From: Gammaproteobacteria bacterium UBA7449
GTDB lineage: Bacteria > Pseudomonadota > Gammaproteobacteria > Pseudomonadales > Pseudohongiellaceae
NCBI GenBank assembly: GCA_002477465.1
Contig: DLPV01000005.1
Coordinates: 118,471 to 155,570 of the forward strand
Direction: 5' to 3'
Length of the DNA stretch: 37,100 nt
Under the pieces are notes generated by a model that saw only the letters and a program-made list of their open reading frames with translations, made no database searches and had not been told where the DNA came from. This document shows positions 15,746 through 23,433 of this stretch, piece by piece. The position numbers and the translations under genes were made by a program. Positions within the stretch are counted from its first letter, which is position 1; every line of letters begins with the position of its first letter.

Positions 15746-16735
15746 TTATGAGCTAAGGGCCTGCTTTAGCGCAGCACCGATCCGTTGTAATGCATCATCC
15801 CCTGCTTTGATGCCTCCCGCGAATGATATGAAGGCGTGTATCTGGTCCGGATAGCACACATGCTCCACCTCAACCCCAAACTCCTCGAGGCGATCAACAT
15901 AAGCCTGCCCTTCATCCCGCAGCGGATCGAAGCCTGCGGTAATAACCAGAGCTGGAGGCAAGTCGGTGAGGTCGTGGCTAAGAAATGCCAAACCAGCATC
16001 CGCTGCCTGCTGCGGTGATTCGAGATAATGCCCTCGAAACCAGCTCATACCCGCCTTGGTCAAAAAGTAACCATCGGCAAACTCATTCACGGAAGCGAAA
16101 CCCATGCCAAGGTCCACTGAAGGATAGATAAGCACCTGTAATTTCGGCGCAGCGATGCCATGCGCCTTGCAGGCCTGGGTCACTGCGATGGTAAGATTGC
16201 CGCCTGCGCTGTCGCCCGCGACGGCCAAGCGCTCAGGGTCAATGCCGAGGCTGGCATGGTTTTCCAATACCCAGCGGTAGACATCGAAGCCATCCCGATG
16301 GATCTGTTTGATTTTATTGGCTGGCGCCAGTTCGTAGTCCACCGAGAGCACATGGCAGCCGCTATTGGCAGCGATATGCTGGGTCACGGTGTCATATTCG
16401 TCCACATCGCCGAGCACATAGCCACCACCGTGAAAAAAGAGACAGCAGGGTGCATTGGCTGCTGCAGCTTCGTCCGCGATGGTTTTTGGTATATAGTGTC
16501 GCATCCTCACTTCGCCTCGCCCGATAGGCACCATAATGTCCTCAACTGCCCTCATCTTTCTGGCCGCTGGCGCAAATGGATTGCCTCGCTCCTTTCGAAA
16601 AGCTCGAATCTGCTCTGGGGTACCCTCTTCTATCTGCGGCAGGCGTGCTGCAGAATCAGCGACTTTTTGCGCTACGGCTTCCAGTGCTTCTGCGCGCTGA
16701 GCCTTCGCAGTGGTGAGTATTGATGCTTCAGTCAT
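15746..16735 (-). CDS. Alpha/beta hydrolase, hormone-sensitive-lipase family esterase
   Basis: A 329-residue serine esterase of family IV (HSL type). The oxyanion motif LFFHGGGYVLGDVDEYD precedes the nucleophile motif VAGDSAGGNLT. The catalytic Asp is in ITAGFDPLRDEG and the His in YPDQIHAFISF. About 90 N-terminal residues form the cap. It is expected to hydrolyse short-chain carboxylic esters in the cytoplasm; no signal peptide is seen. The gene starts 21 bases after the DUF4105 gene and probably shares its transcript. The physiological ester is unknown. Confidence 0.92.
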   Translation of the reverse strand: MTEASILTTAKAQRAEALEAVAQKVADSAARLPQIEEGTPEQIRAFRKERGNPFAPAARKMRAVEDIMVPIGRGEVRMRHYIPKTIADEAAAANAPCCLFFHGGGYVLGDVDEYDTVTQHIAANSGCHVLSVDYELAPANKIKQIHRDGFDVYRWVLENHASLGIDPERLAVAGDSAGGNLTIAVTQACKAHGIAAPKLQVLIYPSVDLGMGFASVNEFADGYFLTKAGMSWFRGHYLESPQQAADAGLAFLSHDLTDLPPALVITAGFDPLRDEGQAYVDRLEEFGVEVEHVCYPDQIHAFISFAGGIKAGDDALQRIGAALKQALSS

Positions 16736-16756
16736 GTGACTCTCATACAGGGATTG

Positions 16757-18136
16757 TCAGAAAAACATATTACTGGGTTTCGCTGGTTCAAAACCCACTA
16801 CCCAGATTAGCAAGGTAAACAGCAGGAAGCCTGGAACAACATAAACAGCGATATCCATGATGAGCTGCTGGCTTAAGCCAAGGAACGCGATGGCGACATA
16901 GCCCAGCATGGCTGCAACATGCAGCATCAGGTAGTAATTGATAAATGGCGCGCTGTTATGGGTCATAGGCCAGGATTTGCACAGTACCAGCCACCTCAGA
17001 GCCACAAGAATACCCAGCAAATCGGTCGGCCAGAACAAGAGCAAGTTGATATTGTGGTGCGTGTCGACGTGGTCAGATACGAACCAACTCCCCAGCATCA
17101 GGGAACCGTAGATGCCGCTAAAGCTGGCGGTGAGCAGACCTAACAAGCCTAGAAGCCGAAAATTAAGCCCCGCCGCCTTGAGACTGACACGGGAATGCGT
17201 CGCAAAATAAGACATGGGTATTCGCTTCAGCATCAGCAACAGGAAGAATACCGGCGCCAACAGTGCTACCGACGCTAATTGATAGCCACTGCTTTGCGCT
17301 GTGGGTGGCGGAAATTCCATGATTACCTGGTGATCCGACAGTAATGGCAACACAACGCCATCTTCAGAGACATCAGAGGTCAAGGCGCTGAGTCGCTGGC
17401 GTAGACTGAGTGGCAGGAACATCTCTTCCCACTCCGATACCGGTCGATCAATGTTGCTGTTCATCAGTACATCCAATGAAAAAGCAATCAGTGCAACCGA
17501 GGCATAGTGAGAGCGCACCAGATCGCGAAATGTTCTGTCGGTCTCGCCCTGGTTGTTCTCGAACACACTGCCACCGAGAGCTTCATCGATATAGTCCCGT
17601 ACCCGGGTAGTGCAGTTATCAAAGAAATACTGATAGTCATACTCGAGATTCTCAGGCTCAGAATTCCACATCAGGCGGCGGTAGAGGGTCTCTCTCTGCG
17701 GATTCGTCAAATTAATCCTGTCCTGCCATACCGTTCGGCCCTGTGCCCGGTACATGTCGAATTCACGCCCCGGCAGGTTCGTAGCCAGCCGATAAGGCAT
17801 GATGCCTTTGAAAAAATTGTATGAGAAGGCAACTACGCCGCCGCTAACATCGAACACGCCCCAATTGAAAATCAGATCGGTATTCGAACTTTCGTCATAC
17901 ATACGCAAGGCCGTATGACCGAAGTTATCCCAGACATTCTTGCCCACATCCACTGTAATCAGATAGAAATGAACCCCGCTAAAGTCAGCCGGAACCGGAT
18001 AGTCGGCTGCGTTCAGCGGTGCATTGAGGGTTGAATTGAAATCGGATTGTTGCGCTGCAGCCGGCGCAGGCGACAGCGTAATAACGACAAGTTGGGCAAG
18101 CACTAGCAATAGGCCGAGGACGCGAAATCGTTCCAT
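16757..18136 (-). CDS. DUF4105 domain membrane protein (possible Lnb-like lipoprotein N-acyltransferase)
   Basis: A 459-residue exported protein: signal peptide MERFRVLGLLLVLAQLVVIT ending PAAAQ, a periplasmic DUF4105 domain (about 50-260), and four or five C-terminal membrane helices from about residue 287. The conserved pair of the domain is visible: His74 in NFGHTALRMYD and Cys175 in FFDNCTTRVRDYID. Some DUF4105 proteins of Bacteroides were shown to N-acylate lipoproteins (Lnb) with such a Cys/His pair; transfer of that role here is inference. I chose ATG 18136 because it gives a clean signal peptide; GTG 18187 would add 17 residues. The next gene, an esterase, begins 21 bases downstream. 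Confidence 0.85.
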   Translation of the reverse strand: MERFRVLGLLLVLAQLVVITLSPAPAAAQQSDFNSTLNAPLNAADYPVPADFSGVHFYLITVDVGKNVWDNFGHTALRMYDESSNTDLIFNWGVFDVSGGVVAFSYNFFKGIMPYRLATNLPGREFDMYRAQGRTVWQDRINLTNPQRETLYRRLMWNSEPENLEYDYQYFFDNCTTRVRDYIDEALGGSVFENNQGETDRTFRDLVRSHYASVALIAFSLDVLMNSNIDRPVSEWEEMFLPLSLRQRLSALTSDVSEDGVVLPLLSDHQVIMEFPPPTAQSSGYQLASVALLAPVFFLLLMLKRIPMSYFATHSRVSLKAAGLNFRLLGLLGLLTASFSGIYGSLMLGSWFVSDHVDTHHNINLLLFWPTDLLGILVALRWLVLCKSWPMTHNSAPFINYYLMLHVAAMLGYVAIAFLGLSQQLIMDIAVYVVPGFLLFTLLIWVVGFEPAKPSNMFF

Positions 18137-18297
18137 CGACAGAGTATTGAGTGTGTGTCGGGCTTCGAATGATCTTGCTGGACTCACGGCGCTGTCTCAA
18201 AGCCTCGGACTTCGAATAAAAATAAATCGTATCAGAGATTTAGATTAGATCAAGGCTAGTTAAAGCTGCCGACCCAGCTTCAGCAAAGCCTTCTATT

Positions 18298-18307
18298 CCC
18301 CCCCCCC
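18298..18307. repeat. Homopolymer of ten C
   Basis: Ten consecutive C on the plus strand (G on the transcribed strand of the DUF4105 gene), about 160 bases ahead of that gene's start. It is by far the longest G/C mononucleotide run I noticed in the window. Confidence 0.9.
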
Positions 18308-18328
18308 GCACCGTCAAATTCCAAACAT

Positions 18329-18372
18329 AAAAAATTCCCCACTCCCTATCCGCCAAATAGATGAGTGGGGAA
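18329..18372 (-). terminator. Rho-independent terminator, minus strand, beneath the orphan small ORF
   Basis: A perfect ten-base stem, TTCCCCACTC (18335-18344) with GAGTGGGGAA (18363-18372), has an 18-base loop. On the minus strand it is followed by six T residues (18329-18334). It can only end leftward transcription and starts nine bases after the stop of the 56-residue ORF at 18381-18551. The long loop lowers certainty. Confidence 0.6.
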
Positions 18373-18380
18373 CTGCGGAA

Positions 18381-18551
18381 CTAAAACTCGGAATACAGGC
18401 AGGGCTTGATTTGGATTCTGCGAGGAATGCCTACCACTTCGTCAGTCCGCATGGTATTTAAATTAACAAAGCCTTTATGAATGGAATCTGAATAGGGCCA
18501 AACCTTCGCTATGATTAGTTCATGAAGCTTGCATAAAGAAAGTCTATCCAT
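18381..18551 (-). CDS. Candidate small protein (56 residues) of unknown family
   Basis: A frame of 56 residues, opening MDRLSLCKLHELIIAKVW and ending RIQIKPCLYSEF, lies alone in a gap of more than 500 bases. AAGGG lies eight bases before the ATG, and a minus-strand terminator begins nine bases after the stop. A bidirectional terminator at 18638-18666 separates it from the upstream gene. This looks like a small independent transcription unit. I recognise no family, and the composition is not distinctly coding, so it could instead be a small RNA or chance. There is no signal peptide or membrane helix, and no clear promoter. Confidence 0.3.
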   Translation of the reverse strand: MDRLSLCKLHELIIAKVWPYSDSIHKGFVNLNTMRTDEVVGIPRRIQIKPCLYSEF

Positions 18552-18637
18552 ACTCACAGCCCTTAACTTGACAAACTGTTAGCAACAATTTCTGTGGGGA
18601 TATGCTCTGGAAAATCTCGGGACATTCTTTCAACAAC

Positions 18638-18666
18638 AAAAAAGGCCGGCTAAAGCCGGCCTTTTT
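18638..18666. terminator. Bidirectional rho-independent terminator
   Basis: GGCCGGC (18644-18650), loop TAAA, GCCGGCC (18655-18661), with six A before and five T after the stem. It can stop transcription in both directions. It lies 28 bases after the stop of the minus-strand secreted-protein gene 18694-19671, which it most likely serves. Confidence 0.85.
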
Positions 18667-18693
18667 GTAAGGCTTGTACTGGAGTCGAAGCGA

Positions 18694-19671
18694 CTACCGC
18701 CCTTCTTCGGTTCCACGTTCCTCTGCCATACGCTCGCCGCGCAGAATATTTACCATGCCATAGTTTCCTTCGTGGCAGGCATATTCATAAACCTGACCAT
18801 CTACCTTGGACATAACGGTCATCACCTGGATCTTGTCAGAGAATGTCGAGGGATCATCAACCGTGTACTCATACTCCATTGTGTATGGACCGGTGCGCGT
18901 AAAACGCTCAATAAGTAACTTATCTTCGGCAGACCCATAAACGCTAAAGCTCTGGGTCAAACTGTTAAAATTGCGGGTTTCCACAACCAGGGTGTCACCA
19001 TCCCAGTAGCCGCGGGAGTCGCCAGTCCAGAGTCGGATTTCATCGTTCAGAGGCGGACGATCGTCAAGTGGCACAATCCGCGCATCATGAATCATCTCTG
19101 TCATGATGACCGCAGTATTCCGACTTTGAATCAGCTGGACATTGTTATTATACAGGTTCGGTTCGAATGGAGGACCCGAATTGAAGCCCAAAATGCAGCG
19201 CTCGGACAAACCGCGATCTTCGGGACCATCCTTTGCGATACCACCCACGACCATGCGCACTGGACGCACACCGGGCTCATCTGGACCCAAGCCACCTACT
19301 TGTACCGGCACGCCTTCGACAGTCTCTGGAAGCTTGCCATTTTCCGGATACATGAGACGCGCAGTACGGTTATCGTCGCCGTTACCCATCTCAGTCCAGA
19401 ACGTGTTATATCCACCCACTCCCTGCTGGTTCAGTGCCTCGAGGCCAAGTTCAGTTTGCGCCTGGAAGGCGGCGATTTCTTCGGGCGTCAATTCGGTCTT
19501 ATTCCCAAAAAAGGCAGGTCGCTCGAGCGGGATCACCGAGCTGAAATTCCATACACCCTGAAGGTCGGGTTGCCCCCATTCGGTGCGCTCAGGTGCGTAA
19601 TCGTCCTGTGCCAGAGCCTGGCCGACGGACAGTAATCCAGTAATCGCGACAACAAGTACACGAAGCTTCAT
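18694..19671 (-). CDS. Secreted protein of unknown function
   Basis: A 325-residue exported protein with a clear signal peptide (MKLRVLVVAITGLLSVGQ, cleavage after ALA). The mature part opens with ERTEWGQPDLQGVWNFSS. It has two conserved-looking Cys in separate segments (LSERCILGFNSGPP and YEYACHEGNYGM), and a strand-rich middle with RLWTGDSRGYWDGDTLVVET and FTRTGPYTMEYEYTVDDP. Proteins with PDLQGVW openings and WDGDTLVVET segments form a large uncharacterised periplasmic family; I know no activity for it. I start it at ATG 19671, behind a GGGGGA ribosome site; a TTG at 19683 is the longer alternative. It ends just before a strong terminator and seems monocistronic. Confidence 0.85.
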   Translation of the reverse strand: MKLRVLVVAITGLLSVGQALAQDDYAPERTEWGQPDLQGVWNFSSVIPLERPAFFGNKTELTPEEIAAFQAQTELGLEALNQQGVGGYNTFWTEMGNGDDNRTARLMYPENGKLPETVEGVPVQVGGLGPDEPGVRPVRMVVGGIAKDGPEDRGLSERCILGFNSGPPFEPNLYNNNVQLIQSRNTAVIMTEMIHDARIVPLDDRPPLNDEIRLWTGDSRGYWDGDTLVVETRNFNSLTQSFSVYGSAEDKLLIERFTRTGPYTMEYEYTVDDPSTFSDKIQVMTVMSKVDGQVYEYACHEGNYGMVNILRGERMAEERGTEEGR

Positions 19672-19745
19672 GATTTCCCCCAAATTGATATTTCATTTGA
19701 TCCTGCAAGTGTAACCGATTTGGGGCGATGAAGCAGGCGATTGTA

Positions 19746-19913
19746 TGCATCTAGTTGCAGGTACAACTCATTGTCCGCGATCTGGCCGAACATCATGCCA
19801 TCCAGAAATACGCCTTAGGCGCCACACATACGCTTCGAATACAGCGGACCCACACCCCACATCATGTCAATCACATGGGCAGCAAACGCTTTCTCTCCCT
19901 CACTAATAGCCAT
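19746..19913 (-). pseudogene. Broken TfoX N-terminal-domain fragment with in-frame stop
   Basis: Read on the minus strand from ATG 19913, which has AAGGAAG just upstream, the frame gives MAISEGEKAFAAH, then VGPLYSKRMCGA, a TAA at codon 33 (19815-19817), then GVFLDGMMFGQIADNELYLQ. This matches the TfoX/Sxy N-terminal domain, where RRMFGGYGLYLDG...ALIADDELYLK is typical. The stop replaces the Tyr/His position and needs one base change from a Tyr codon. After residue 56 the resemblance ends, so the domain's second half is also missing. The frame stays open to a TGA overlapping the next gene's ATG (19668-19671). The rest of the 19672-20025 gap has no other signal. Confidence 0.6.
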
Positions 19914-20025
19914 CGCTGCTTCCTTGAATTTAGCCCTGGCTCAAATTAGTGTTTCTTCTGGCAAATGCTATGATTACGACCCCTCAAGAAAACCAACTAT
20001 AAACAGTCAACAGCAGGAACATAAT

Positions 20026-21591
20026 ATGAACGGCGCTACTGCATTAATCAACACACTGGCCGATTGCGGAGTGGAATTTTGTATTGCCAATCCAGGCACC
20101 TCAGAGATGCACCTGGTGCAGGCGCTGGATGCCGTTCCGCGGATGAAGTCCGTGCTGGCGCTGTTTGAAGGTGTGTGCACGGGCGCGGCCGATGGCGTGG
20201 GCAGGATGACCGGCAAACCTGCCGCTACTCTACTGCACCTGGGTCCCGGCATGGCCAATGGTATTGCCAACCTGCACAACGCGCGCCGGGGTAACGCACC
20301 AATGATAAATATCATTGGCAACCACCCCAATTATCACGTCGGTTTCGATGCCCCTCTCACCTCAGATATCGACACCCTGGCCAGGAATTTCTCCTGCTGG
20401 ATTAAATCCTGCTCAACTGCCGAAACCCTGGCCCAGGATGGGGCCGAAGCCTATACCGCCAGCTTGCGTCAGAGCAGCGGCTCCACCGGACAGATCACCA
20501 CCCTGATCATGGGCGCCGATGCCGCCTGGGGAGACAGCGCCGGGCCGGTGCTGCCTAACCCGGTGCCGAGACGTGCCACGGTAGATGAACAGGCAGTAGT
20601 CGCCGTTGCTGACATTCTCTCCAAGGGCGGTAAGACAGCCCTGCTGCTGGAACATCAGGGTGCCGAGCAGGCAGCCATGGAAGCGGCAAGCCGCATCGCG
20701 AGTAAGACTGGCTGCAGGTTATTCAATGGCACATTTCCCGCCCGTGTGGATGGTGGGCCAGGCAGGGTAGCGGTTGAGCGATTGCCTTATTTTCCAGAGC
20801 AGATCCTGGCAACCCTGGAAGGAATTGAACATTTAATCCTGGTGGGCGGTGAAATCCCTGCATCTTTTTTCGCTTACCGGGGAATTCCTGGCCAGCTTGT
20901 TCCTGAAGGCTGCAAGGTCAGCCGACTCTCCTTTATCGAGGAAGATGCAATTAACGCTCTGGAGCGAGTAGCCGAACGGGTTGGCGCTGCCACAGCTGAG
21001 GTCACTCGATTTGAAAAAGTAGAGATTCCAACACCAACTGGCGAATTGGACAACAAGTCCATCATTCAAGCCATCGCCGCCACCATGCCGGATGATGTGA
21101 TCGTCTGCACTGACTCTGGAGGTGGTAACGCTGCCTATCCTTACTGCCAGAACTCAGCACCAAACAGTTGGCTCAGCTTGACCGGCGGCGCTATCGGCCA
21201 GGGTGGCCCCTGCGCAACAGGCGCAGCACTGGCTTGCCCTGACCGGCCCGTATTGGCACTGCTTGGGGATGGCGGCGCAGCCTACACGATTCAGTGCCTG
21301 TGGACCCAGGCGCGAGAGCAGCAAAACGTGACCACGGTCATTTTCGCTAATAATTCCTACAATATTCTCAATGTCGAATATGCAAGACTGGGTGTCACCA
21401 ACCCGGGAGACATTGCCAACAGCCTGTTCGATATTGGCAATCCAAACATAGACTGGGTCGACCTGGCCCAGGGCTTTGGAGTCCCTGGAGCGAAAGCCAA
21501 CACCGCTGAAGAATTCAGCTCGCTCCTGGAAAAAAGCTATGAGACACCTGGCCCTTTTCTAATCCAGGCCAATGCCGAACTGCAGCGCTAA
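20026..21591 (+). CDS. Thiamine-diphosphate-dependent enzyme (acetolactate-synthase/benzoylformate-decarboxylase-like)
   Basis: A 521-residue ThDP enzyme. The N-terminal PYR domain has ANPGTSEMHLVQAL and the activating Glu48 in LFEGVCTGAADGVGRMTGKPA. The C-terminal PP domain has the cofactor/Mg motif GDGG (414-417) and NNSYNIL about 26 residues later. It is related to IlvB but shorter, and no regulatory subunit gene is adjacent, so the usual label of acetolactate synthase large subunit is doubtful. Decarboxylation or carboligation of a 2-oxo acid is the safest call. The start is ATG 20026, eight bases after AGGA; a longer frame from 19864 crosses the TfoX remnant and is rejected. Its stop directly abuts the stop of the convergent symporter. 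Confidence 0.9.
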   Translation: MNGATALINTLADCGVEFCIANPGTSEMHLVQALDAVPRMKSVLALFEGVCTGAADGVGRMTGKPAATLLHLGPGMANGIANLHNARRGNAPMINIIGNHPNYHVGFDAPLTSDIDTLARNFSCWIKSCSTAETLAQDGAEAYTASLRQSSGSTGQITTLIMGADAAWGDSAGPVLPNPVPRRATVDEQAVVAVADILSKGGKTALLLEHQGAEQAAMEAASRIASKTGCRLFNGTFPARVDGGPGRVAVERLPYFPEQILATLEGIEHLILVGGEIPASFFAYRGIPGQLVPEGCKVSRLSFIEEDAINALERVAERVGAATAEVTRFEKVEIPTPTGELDNKSIIQAIAATMPDDVIVCTDSGGGNAAYPYCQNSAPNSWLSLTGGAIGQGGPCATGAALACPDRPVLALLGDGGAAYTIQCLWTQAREQQNVTTVIFANNSYNILNVEYARLGVTNPGDIANSLFDIGNPNIDWVDLAQGFGVPGAKANTAEEFSSLLEKSYETPGPFLIQANAELQR

Positions 21592-23133
21592 TCAGGCCCA
21601 GTCGAAATTACGCTTAATGCTGCCCAGTCGCGTGTAGAATTCGTCGGCCATTTCGCCATCACCTTCGGGTCGCGGGCCAAATAGGCTGACGACCGGAATA
21701 ACGATAAGGGGAAGCATCAGGGTAAGAAAAGATGGATCGCGCCACTCACCAAGGTAGGTGACAAGTTCATACCACCCCTGGGCGAAGCCACCCGCAGTCG
21801 CATTATCAACGCCGCCAAACAGCGTATTGAACAGCCAAATGATAAGGCCGCCCGCAAAACCGGTAGCCATACCCCAAAATACGCCCTGCTCTGTCGTGCG
21901 CCGCCAGTAGAACACATAGGCCACGGCAATTGCCGGGGGCACCACCATAGCAAAGCCAAGCAGCAATAGTTGTAGCACGGAGCTGATATTGCCCAGCCAG
22001 GCGATCACTGCCGCCGCGGTACCATAGATCACCGTAACGATCTTGTAGGTCCGCAGCTTCCTGTCAGAATCATAGTGCTTCGCCGCTGGAATCCAGTCGT
22101 TCACAAACATGGTCGCGCTGGCCAGGAGAATAGGCGCGCCGGAAGAAATCACCGCCGCCAGCACTGCAGCCAAGGCAATACCGCCTAGTATGGGGCCGGT
22201 ATCCATGGCTAACTGCGCTATGTTCAGGTAACTGGTCAGCCCACTTTCAGAGCCATAGGTCGCCATGGTGAGAATGCCAATAAACCCGGCCACCATGGGC
22301 ATCATGGCGGCCACGATGCCAGCAAGAAAAAACCCGGGGATCAGATAGTCTTGTTTCCCGGCAGAACTGGCATAGTTGGCATACACGGACGCCGCCGGCG
22401 TATGAATGGTAGCTGAGATAAACAGCGCAATGATTGTCGCCCAGCCTATGCCGGTGAAGCTCCACCACTTAGCCTGTTCTTTCCCTGACTCATTCAGCAT
22501 GCCATCTGCCAGGCTGCGCACTTCTTCCCAGCCCCCAAGATTATTCATGGCAATCACGCCTACCAGCAGCAACCCCAGGATAATTACCGAACAATGCACG
22601 ACATTCGCGATTGCCGTACCTTTTAGTCCACCGGAAACTGTGAAGGTGACAATAAGAAAACCGCCTATCGCCACGCCCACCACAAAAGGTAGACCTGTCA
22701 CTCCACTGACAATAGAGCCAATCACATAGGGTTCGATGATATTCACTACCAGGTATTCAGCCTGCACACAGAGACTGGTCAACCACTGGCAGCGATAAGA
22801 GCCAAAACGATGATCGAATACCTGCCCCACGCTAACGACCTTAAGCCGTCGATAGGGAATCGCAAAGAACAGCCCCACCAGAAATAATGCAGCAAAGGAA
22901 TTTACACCGTACCAGAGATGGCCCAGCCCTTCGTTAATTACATCCCCTGCCACACCGTAGGTACCAGCACCACCGATGCGGGTCCCTGCGATACCTGCCG
23001 CCAGCATAAAGACGCCTAGACTGCCGCCTCCAATCGCCCAATCACTGGCAGTTTTGTTGCCCCGATTCAGGTAAACACCAAAAGCGGCGAAGAATCCAAG
23101 ATAGAGAATGATAACGAGGGCGGTAATACTCAT
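21592..23133 (-). CDS. Sodium:solute symporter (SSS family)
   Basis: A 513-residue inner-membrane transporter with about 13 helices, of the sodium-coupled SSS family. Typical segments are ASDWAIGGGSLGVFMLAAGIAG, GTRIGGAGTYGVAGD, YRRLKVVSVGQVFDHRFGS, TVSGGLKGTAIANVVH (the GG.kg...D-like signature) and SSGAPILLASATMFVNDW. The start is ATG 23133, with CAGGAG upstream; a TTG at 23148 is rejected because it contains the ribosome site. It may import a carboxylate or similar solute used by the neighbouring ThDP enzyme or amidohydrolase; this link rests only on position. The gap to the amidohydrolase (23134-23433) shows only small hairpins (for example 23293-23310) and no gene. Confidence 0.93.
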   Translation of the reverse strand: MSITALVIILYLGFFAAFGVYLNRGNKTASDWAIGGGSLGVFMLAAGIAGTRIGGAGTYGVAGDVINEGLGHLWYGVNSFAALFLVGLFFAIPYRRLKVVSVGQVFDHRFGSYRCQWLTSLCVQAEYLVVNIIEPYVIGSIVSGVTGLPFVVGVAIGGFLIVTFTVSGGLKGTAIANVVHCSVIILGLLLVGVIAMNNLGGWEEVRSLADGMLNESGKEQAKWWSFTGIGWATIIALFISATIHTPAASVYANYASSAGKQDYLIPGFFLAGIVAAMMPMVAGFIGILTMATYGSESGLTSYLNIAQLAMDTGPILGGIALAAVLAAVISSGAPILLASATMFVNDWIPAAKHYDSDRKLRTYKIVTVIYGTAAAVIAWLGNISSVLQLLLLGFAMVVPPAIAVAYVFYWRRTTEQGVFWGMATGFAGGLIIWLFNTLFGGVDNATAGGFAQGWYELVTYLGEWRDPSFLTLMLPLIVIPVVSLFGPRPEGDGEMADEFYTRLGSIKRNFDWA

Positions 23134-23433
23134 GCACAGCTCCTGCAACTTTAAAGTCGCATGGTGTTCTTTATTGTTATGGTGTCAGCTGTCCTCTGCT
23201 TTTCAGACCCTGAGGGCTAAAAGCCTTGGGGTTAAATCATTGAGGGAAAACAGCTTGACGCATGGGCTCTAATCATTACCAGCACTGCTAGTGTCAGCGC
23301 TGAAGCTGACTTGAATTAAAACTCAAATTTTCTTGAGGGCCATACTACACCAGCATTGCCCAGTGTATCCACAGATCACATCGGGCTGATTACCAGACCT
23401 CTAAACCGACACCGTCTAAACAAGGAAGCCATC

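Noticed and set aside
16160..16723. Plus-strand open frame of 187 codons opposite the esterase
   Set aside because: It lies wholly antisense to a gene with a complete catalytic triad and shows no recognisable domain or ribosome site.
18568..18573. TTGACA box on the plus strand in the orphan gap
   Set aside because: It is a perfect -35 hexamer, but no -10 box occurs 15 to 19 bases downstream; the nearest TATGCT is 27 bases away.
18373..18615. RsmY/RsmZ-like regulatory RNA on the plus strand
   Set aside because: About eight GGA triplets occur, only slightly more than expected by chance, and they are not placed in clear hairpin loops.
19087..19635. Plus-strand open frame of 182 codons opposite the secreted protein
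   Set aside because: It is antisense to a gene with signal peptide, ribosome site and terminator; the composition (many His, Thr, Leu) looks like a mirror of the real frame.
19864..20025. N-terminal extension of the ThDP enzyme
   Set aside because: The longer frame crosses the antisense TfoX-like remnant and does not resemble the family; ATG 20026 has a ribosome site and begins exactly at the family N-terminus.
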